Below are positions 59,029 through 64,000 of a stretch of 64,000 bases of DNA, piece after piece. The stretch's first letter is position 1. Every line of letters begins with the position of its first letter. Origin of the DNA: Voacanga thouarsii (Eukaryota > Streptophyta > Magnoliopsida > Gentianales > Apocynaceae); NCBI GenBank assembly GCA_026120185.1, contig JANUWF010001659.1:5704001-5768000 (forward strand), in the 5' to 3' direction. A program made the position numbers and the translations under genes. The notes below the pieces were generated by a model. It searched no databases and was not told the DNA's origin. It worked only from the letters and a program-made list of their open reading frames with translations.

Positions 59029-59450
59029 TATCCCGTTCTTTGTGTGAATCGTCCTTGAATTGGCACCTGCATAAAATTCAAACAAGGGTTTTTGGGTAAA
59101 GGCAAAAATGTATTCTTTTGAACCTTGTCATGCTCTTTGTTTTCTCCTTTCACCACCCATATTTCTCCTCTCATTTTATCTCTACTCTATTTTCTCCTTC
59201 CACCTTCTTGTTTGTCTCTTTTTTCTTTTTTTTTTCAATGTTGAAGAGGTCACTCTACTTTTATCTCCCTCTCCCTTTCTCTTCTTAATTTCATCTCAAT
59301 CCACTTCTTTTATTTTCACATCTTCTTCTTTTCTCTCAACCCCTTTTCCTTCTCATTTGCTTTTTATTATTTCTCAAAATATTTTGATCTTTCAAAACCT
59401 CACTAGGGGATAAGAGAACTAAAGAGAACCTTTTACTATCTTTCTTTAAA
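59029..59450 (-). pseudogene. D'1 linker and pol tail remnant
   Basis: Minus-strand LLSPSEVLKDQNILRNNKK follows the protease, then a Lys/Arg/Glu-rich run, then FLPLPKNPCLNFMQVPIQG before the LTR. The plus strand is pyrimidine-rich at 59140-59400. Same architecture as element D at 54318-54757; no RT or integrase. Confidence 0.7.
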
Positions 59451-59469
59451 GTGTAAGGATTTACTCTCC

Positions 59470-59800
59470 CCTTATGGACTACATTTCTATCGAACATCCA
59501 AGATCTCCACAACAAGATAAGCCCAACATGCATGGGATATACATCACACAACATTTCATCATGGTATCCCTCTATGTCAAATTCAACCTTTGGCTAACTT
59601 GTTTACCTTCACTTCTCCACAACAGTTCAAACAATGGAGCTTGTAGGGATTAAGGTGTTTCAAAGTTTCTAACTCCAATTCCTCTTCCAATATAGCACTA
59701 ATCAAAATTTTACAACTTCCACCATTAATAAGTACACAATATGGTTTTTCCTTGATAAGACATCTTGAAAAGAAAATATTTGTCCTTTACATCTCGTTCT
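59470..59800 (-). pseudogene. D'1 aspartic protease
   Basis: CLIKEKPYCVLINGGSC then KILISAILEEELELETLKH, NPYKLHCLNCCGEVKVNK, GDLGCSIEM and NPYTLKKDSKRFS. The active-site Asp of DGGSC is Asn here (INGGSC), so it would be inactive even without the stops. Confidence 0.75.
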
Positions 59801-59954
59801 GTTCTTTAACCTCAAAAGCATCCCTATCTCTTCTTGCCACTCCAATCAATGGACAAATTAGCTCAATTCCTCTTTCACTACCTATTCCAACCCCTCCAAA
59901 CTTCTCTGTTTTCATATCTCTTGATTGAATAAGTAAAGGGTTGGCATAAGTGCT

Positions 59955-60498
59955 TTACTTTGGGTCTACTTGCCTTTCGGGATTTTTTTCAACATTGAAA
60001 TATTTTTCTTTACAACCTTGTGCCCAAAAAATTCTCCTATGTGCCATCTTGTTGGGATAACTAACTTTGGTGTATCTATAGTTGCAATTTCTCCCCACTT
60101 GTATTTTATCTTTCCTTGATTGAGGCTTATTAGGGTAATTATAAAAGTAATGGCCTTGTTCTAACAATTAGAGCAATCATACTCGTTATTCTTTTGCACA
60201 TAATCTCTATTCTTTTACACTCCATTCTTTGAATAATTTTGCAATCTACCATTTGCTCTTTTTGGAGGTCCTCTCACAAGAATTCCATCGCTTTCTTAAT
60301 CTATACGCTTACAACTTTGCTTTTTGTTTCCACCATTCCTACCTCCATAGTACTTTTCCCTTCATCACAATCATACAACAATTCACAATCATATTCATAT
60401 TTCTCATAGTCCCATTCTTCCTCACCATCGCTATCACAATCTACTCTACTTGAAGAAGACATTTCATAAAAATCTCTTCTTCCACTTTGAGCACTCAT
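59955..60498 (-). pseudogene. D'1 gag: acidic N-terminus joined to zinc knuckle
   Basis: Starts MSAQSGRRDFYEMSSSS at 60498 with an Asp/Glu/Tyr-rich stretch (DSDGEEEWDYEKYEYDCE), then a Gly/Lys part, then a degraded CX2C...GHYFYN zinc knuckle followed by PNKPQSRKDK (about 60150). The capsid core seen in element D (EYYEWERRM...WW) is missing. D'2 has the same join, so the loss predates both copies. Confidence 0.65.
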
Positions 60499-60499
60499 A

Positions 60500-61620
60500 G
60501 AAGATTATATGAACTCTTATAAGCCAATTTTCAAGAGAATTTAAATAGAAAACACACAAGAAAAGTTCCTTAGTTCACTCCCTCACATATTTAGCACTCA
60601 ATCAATATCACTCAACTCTTGTGTTTACACTATTCTTTAGCTTTTATAACAATGAACTCACCCTCTTACCTTTTTCAATTCACTCAAGTGCTTTCCCAAC
60701 TTTTTCTAATTTAAAGGATTTAGCTTAACTTGATAAAGTCAACTAAATAGTAAGGAATAAGAAGGAAGGATGTTTTGAAGCAATTAATCAAACACTTGAT
60801 AGGTATAAATGAAATCAAGGAGTTCTATACAAAATGATGCTACCATAATCTCAAGGATCATAATTGACAATCAACAACTTAAGAATGATTTCTTAAGGAC
60901 AGAAAATTCAAGAAAATAGTGGTGGGTTTAAAAAGATGCACAAATGCTTCTGAAGCTTGAGACTAGTTCAAGAGAAACAAATTCTTCTAGCGGGTACTAG
61001 GTGATTTACCTCACTATGAACATCTATTATGCTAGGAGATAATGTAGTTCATGAATGGAAGCTTTGCATAATCATGTATGAGCAATCACAAGTCAATGAT
61101 CTAATACATAAAACACCTCATGTGAATCTCATAGGTCAATTTTGTATAGCAAATTTCAGTTTGGTATTGGCCCCAAATCAACAAATTTTGACACCAAATA
61201 ACTTCCTAAACATTAATATATCATATAGCATCATATTCACAATATTCCCATGGTACAAATTCACGTTTTTAACCCACGAAAATTGTAAGAAATTTAGGTA
61301 CGGGTTTGTACAAATTCACATTTTTAACCCACAAAAATTGCAAGAAATTTAGGTACGGGTTTTCTTTTGTGCAGAATTTTGCGTAGCCAATTAACTCAAA
61401 TAGCATCAAATTTCAAAAATTTTGAACTTCAATTAGCTACCTAATAATCAACCCAACATGTAGGTTTAATTTCACATCAAGTTCATGGCGCCATGTTGAG
61501 TTCTAAGTATTAAAAAATAACCCCAAAATAAGTGATGAAATTTGAAAATTTTCACAAGTTCTTGAAGAAAATCTATATCTTTTGCCAAAAGAAAGTTGTA
61601 TTAATTAAAATCAACACAAT
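60500..61620 (-). other. Leader of D'1
   Basis: About 1.1 kb between primer site and gag, alignable with D'2 (63005-64000). No gene. A 40-bp segment (gtacaaattcac...aggtacggg) is tandemly duplicated at about 61254-61358. Confidence 0.65.
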
Positions 61621-61623
61621 CTT

Positions 61624-61635
61624 GCTCCGATACCA
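61624..61635 (-). other. Primer binding site of D'1
   Basis: The minus strand reads TGGTATCGGAGC, one mismatch to the initiator-Met site, three bases from the LTR end (CGTATCA, 61639). Confidence 0.8.
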
Positions 61636-61638
61636 ATT

Positions 61639-61927
61639 TGATACGAGTCGTGGAAGCCTCGTGATTTTAGAGCCCTAAGAACCTTGAGTTGGTCACCTAA
61701 CTTTCTACCAAATTCATGCACAAAATTGAATTAAATGTAAATGCAAATAACCTAATGAGATTTGGTGAACCTAGCCTACTTCAAAACATCTAAACACCCT
61801 ATTATGTTAAAATATTAGAATAAAAATGATAGAATTTGAAGGCACCTAAACTTAAAGCTATCAAAAAACTAGACAAATCTAGTGCCCAGGAATAGAGAGA
61901 AAGATTTAGATTACCCATTTGAAGATA
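61639..61927 (-). mobile_element. 5' LTR of D'1 (R/U5 side only)
   Basis: Begins TGATACGAG on the plus strand next to the primer site. The outer part is deleted, and D'2 protease sequence follows at about 61925. Confidence 0.65.
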
Positions 61928-64000
61928 GTATTTTCCCTACCGTTATGGACTACATCTCTATAAGCATCTAAGGAACATATACCGAATATGCTTGGGATAT
62001 ACATCACACAACACTTCATCATGGTATCCCCCCATGTTAAATTCAACCTCGGCTTGCTTGTTCACTTTCATTTCTCCACAATAGTTCAACTAATGGAGCT
62101 TGTAGGGATTACGATATTTTAAGGTTTCTAACTCCAATTCCATTACTAATGTAGCACTAATTAAATTTTTACAATTTCCTCGAACATTCAGTAGATAATA
62201 TGGCTTTTCCTTGATAGGACACTTTGAAAAAAAATATTTTTCCTTTGCATATCATCTCATTTTTTTTACCCTGAAGAGCATCCCCATCTCTTCTTGCTAC
62301 TCCTATCAATGAACAAATTGGCTTAATCACATTCCTCTTTTACTACCTATTCCAACCCCTCCAAGTTAATCTTTTTCCACATCTCTTGATTGATTAAGTA
62401 GAGGCTTGGCATAAGTGGTTTATTTTTGGTCTACTTACATTTGGGGTAATTTCATAATATTCACGTATTTTTCTTTAAAACCTTGTGCCCCAAAAATTCC
62501 GTTATGTGCTATCTTGTTAGGGTAACTAACTTTGGTATGTCTATAGTTACTATCCCCCCCCCCCCCCTTTTCATTTTCTCTTTCTTGCATTGTGGCTTAT
62601 TAGGGCAATTTTAAAAGTAATGGCCTTTTTCCTAACAATTAAAGCAATCATACTCCTTTTTCTTTTGCACACAATCTCTCTTCTTTTGCACTCGATTCTT
62701 TGAATAATTTTGCACTCCACCCCTTGTTCTCTTCGGTGGTCCTCCCACAAGAATTCCATTGCTCTCACAATCTATACTCATATAACTTCCTTTTTTATTT
62801 CCACCATTTCTACCTCTGCTATTACTTTGCCCTTCGTTACAATCATATAACAATTCACAATCATTTTTATATTTCTCATAGTCTTATTCTTCCTCACCAT
62901 AGTGATCACATTCTCCTCTACTTGAACAAGACATTTCATAAAAATCTCTTTCTCCATTTGAGCATTCATAGAAGATGAATCATATGATCTCTCATAAGCT
63001 ATTTTCCAAGAGAATTTAGTAAGAAAACACACTAGAAAAGTTCCTTACTTCACTCCCTCATGTATTTGGCACTCAATCTATATCACTCAACCCTCGTGTT
63101 TACACTCTTTTTTTTTTTTGCTTTTATAATAATGAACTCACCTTATTGCCTTTTCCAATTCACTTAAGTGCTTCCCAACTCTTCCCAATTCAAAAGATCT
63201 AGCTTAACTTGATAATGTCAACTAAACTCTAAGGAATAAGAAAGAAGGATGTTTTGAAGCAATTACTCAAACACTTGATAGGCATCAATAAAATCAAGGA
63301 GTTCTATACAAAATGATGCTACCACAATCTCAAAGATCATAGTTGACAATCAACAACTCAAGGATATCATTTCTCAAGGATAGAAAATTCAAGAAACTAG
63401 TAGCGAGAGTTTAAAAAGATGCACAAATATTTTCAAAGCTTGAGACTAGTTCAAGAGAAACAAACTCTTTTAGTGGCTACTAGATGGTTTACCTTACTAT
63501 GAACATCTATTATAATAGGAGACAATGTAGTTCATGAATGGAAGCTTTACGTAATCATGTATGAGTAATCACAAGTCAATGATGCAATACATCATTCACC
63601 TTATGTGCAATATCGTAGCTCAATTTTGTATAGCAAATTTCAGCTTGGTTTTTGCCCCAAATCAACAAAGTTTGACACCAAATGACTTCCTAAACATCAA
63701 TATATCATATAGCATCAAAGTAACTATATTCGCATAGTACAAATTGAAGTTTTTAACCCAAAAAAATTGCAAGAAATTTAGGTACGGGTTTTCTTTTGTG
63801 CATAATTTTGCGTGTCCAATTAACTCAAGTAACTTCAAATTTTCAAGAATTTTAAACCTCAAATAGCTACCCAATAATCAACGCAACATGTAAGTTTAAT
63901 TTCACATCAAGTTCATGGCACAACGTTGAGTTCTAAGCATTCAAAAATAAACCCAAAATAAGTGACAAAATTTGAAAATTTTCACAAGTTCTTGAATAAA
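61928..64000 (-). mobile_element. Element D'2, truncated (runs out of window)
   Basis: Second copy of the D' family, colinear with 59470-61560. Protease remnant 61928-62260, zinc knuckle CFNC*EKGHYF*NC with perfect CX2CX4HX4C spacing but two stops (about 62650-62605), Gly/Lys-rich segment, acidic gag N-terminus to about 63000, leader to the window end. A run of 14 C at 62554-62567 is a homopolymer expansion absent from D'1. The 3' half of the element is deleted at the D'1 junction. Confidence 0.75.

Larger units (their letters stand above)
58173..61927 (-). mobile_element. Element D'1: gag-protease-only LTR retrotransposon, both LTRs partial
   Basis: Minus-strand order: partial 5' LTR (61927-61639), primer site, leader, acidic gag N-terminus, zinc knuckle, protease, Lys/Glu-rich linker, tail, 3' LTR (59028-58173, interrupted by copia-alpha). 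The last 20 or so bases of the 5' LTR remnant (61906-61927) match the 3' LTR next to the copia-alpha junction (58174-58195), so the LTR was about 1.1 kb. No RT, RNase H or integrase, and no WW-type capsid core. Its 5' LTR is fused to the truncated protease of D'2. Confidence 0.75.

Noticed and set aside
62554..62567. Run of 14 C as a functional quadruplex or i-motif element
   Set aside because: Absent from the sister copy D'1 and within decayed gag sequence; simple homopolymer slippage is enough.
1..64000. CRISPR arrays, bacterial operons, rRNA genes, organelle insertions
   Set aside because: Looked for; no direct-repeat/spacer pattern, ribosomal or organelle coding sequence was seen. The window is explained by plant transposable elements.

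Overview
The window is repeat-dominated nuclear DNA of a flowering plant, probably a eudicot. The evidence is plant Ty3/gypsy and Ty1/copia LTR retrotransposons primed from initiator-Met tRNA, a plant-type RepHel Helitron, and AT-rich LTRs with 5-bp target duplications (TSDs). I see no host protein gene, rRNA gene, functional tRNA gene or CRISPR array. Almost every base belongs to a mobile element. The species cannot be named from the sequence.

Layout. 1-4098 is an LTR of a gypsy family called here A (cut by the window start). It sits in an LTR of family C (4099-7701), which also carries a solo LTR of family X (5609-7136). C sits in an LTR of family E (7702-9159, minus). E sits at the end of the helicase gene of a decayed Helitron (9160-12512, minus), whose Rep end is broken by a second E LTR (12513-about 15110, plus).

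From about 15111 to 58172 runs one old minus-strand Ty1/copia element (copia-alpha) expanded by insertions: solo LTR B2 at its polypurine tract (16671-18398), solo LTR A2 inside its reverse transcriptase (19358-23615), solo LTR C2 in its leader (27872-46527) and a gag-protease-only element D in its 5' LTR (48229-57495). C2 contains solo LTR B1 (30943-45571). B1 contains a full-length Del/Tekay-like chromovirus, A-full (31825-44883). D contains solo LTRs X2 (52773-54312) and B3 (55290-57020). Nesting is four deep, and nearly every junction is fixed by a 5-bp TSD or by an unoccupied homologous site elsewhere in the window.

From 58173 to the window end lie two minus-strand relatives of D, D'1 and D'2. 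They encode an acidic Gag N-terminus, a zinc knuckle and a protease, but no reverse transcriptase or integrase. Copia-alpha inserted into the 3' LTR of D'1.

Functional reading. Only A-full retains recognisable Gag, RT, RNase H, integrase and chromodomain, and these carry eight stops, one frameshift and a deletion of zinc knuckle plus protease. It also has an intact 176-codon acidic ORF ahead of gag with several SUMO-interaction-like motifs. D and D' look like families that depended on other elements for RT and integrase. Family names A, B, C, D, D', E and X are labels of mine, not database names. All alignments were done by eye.
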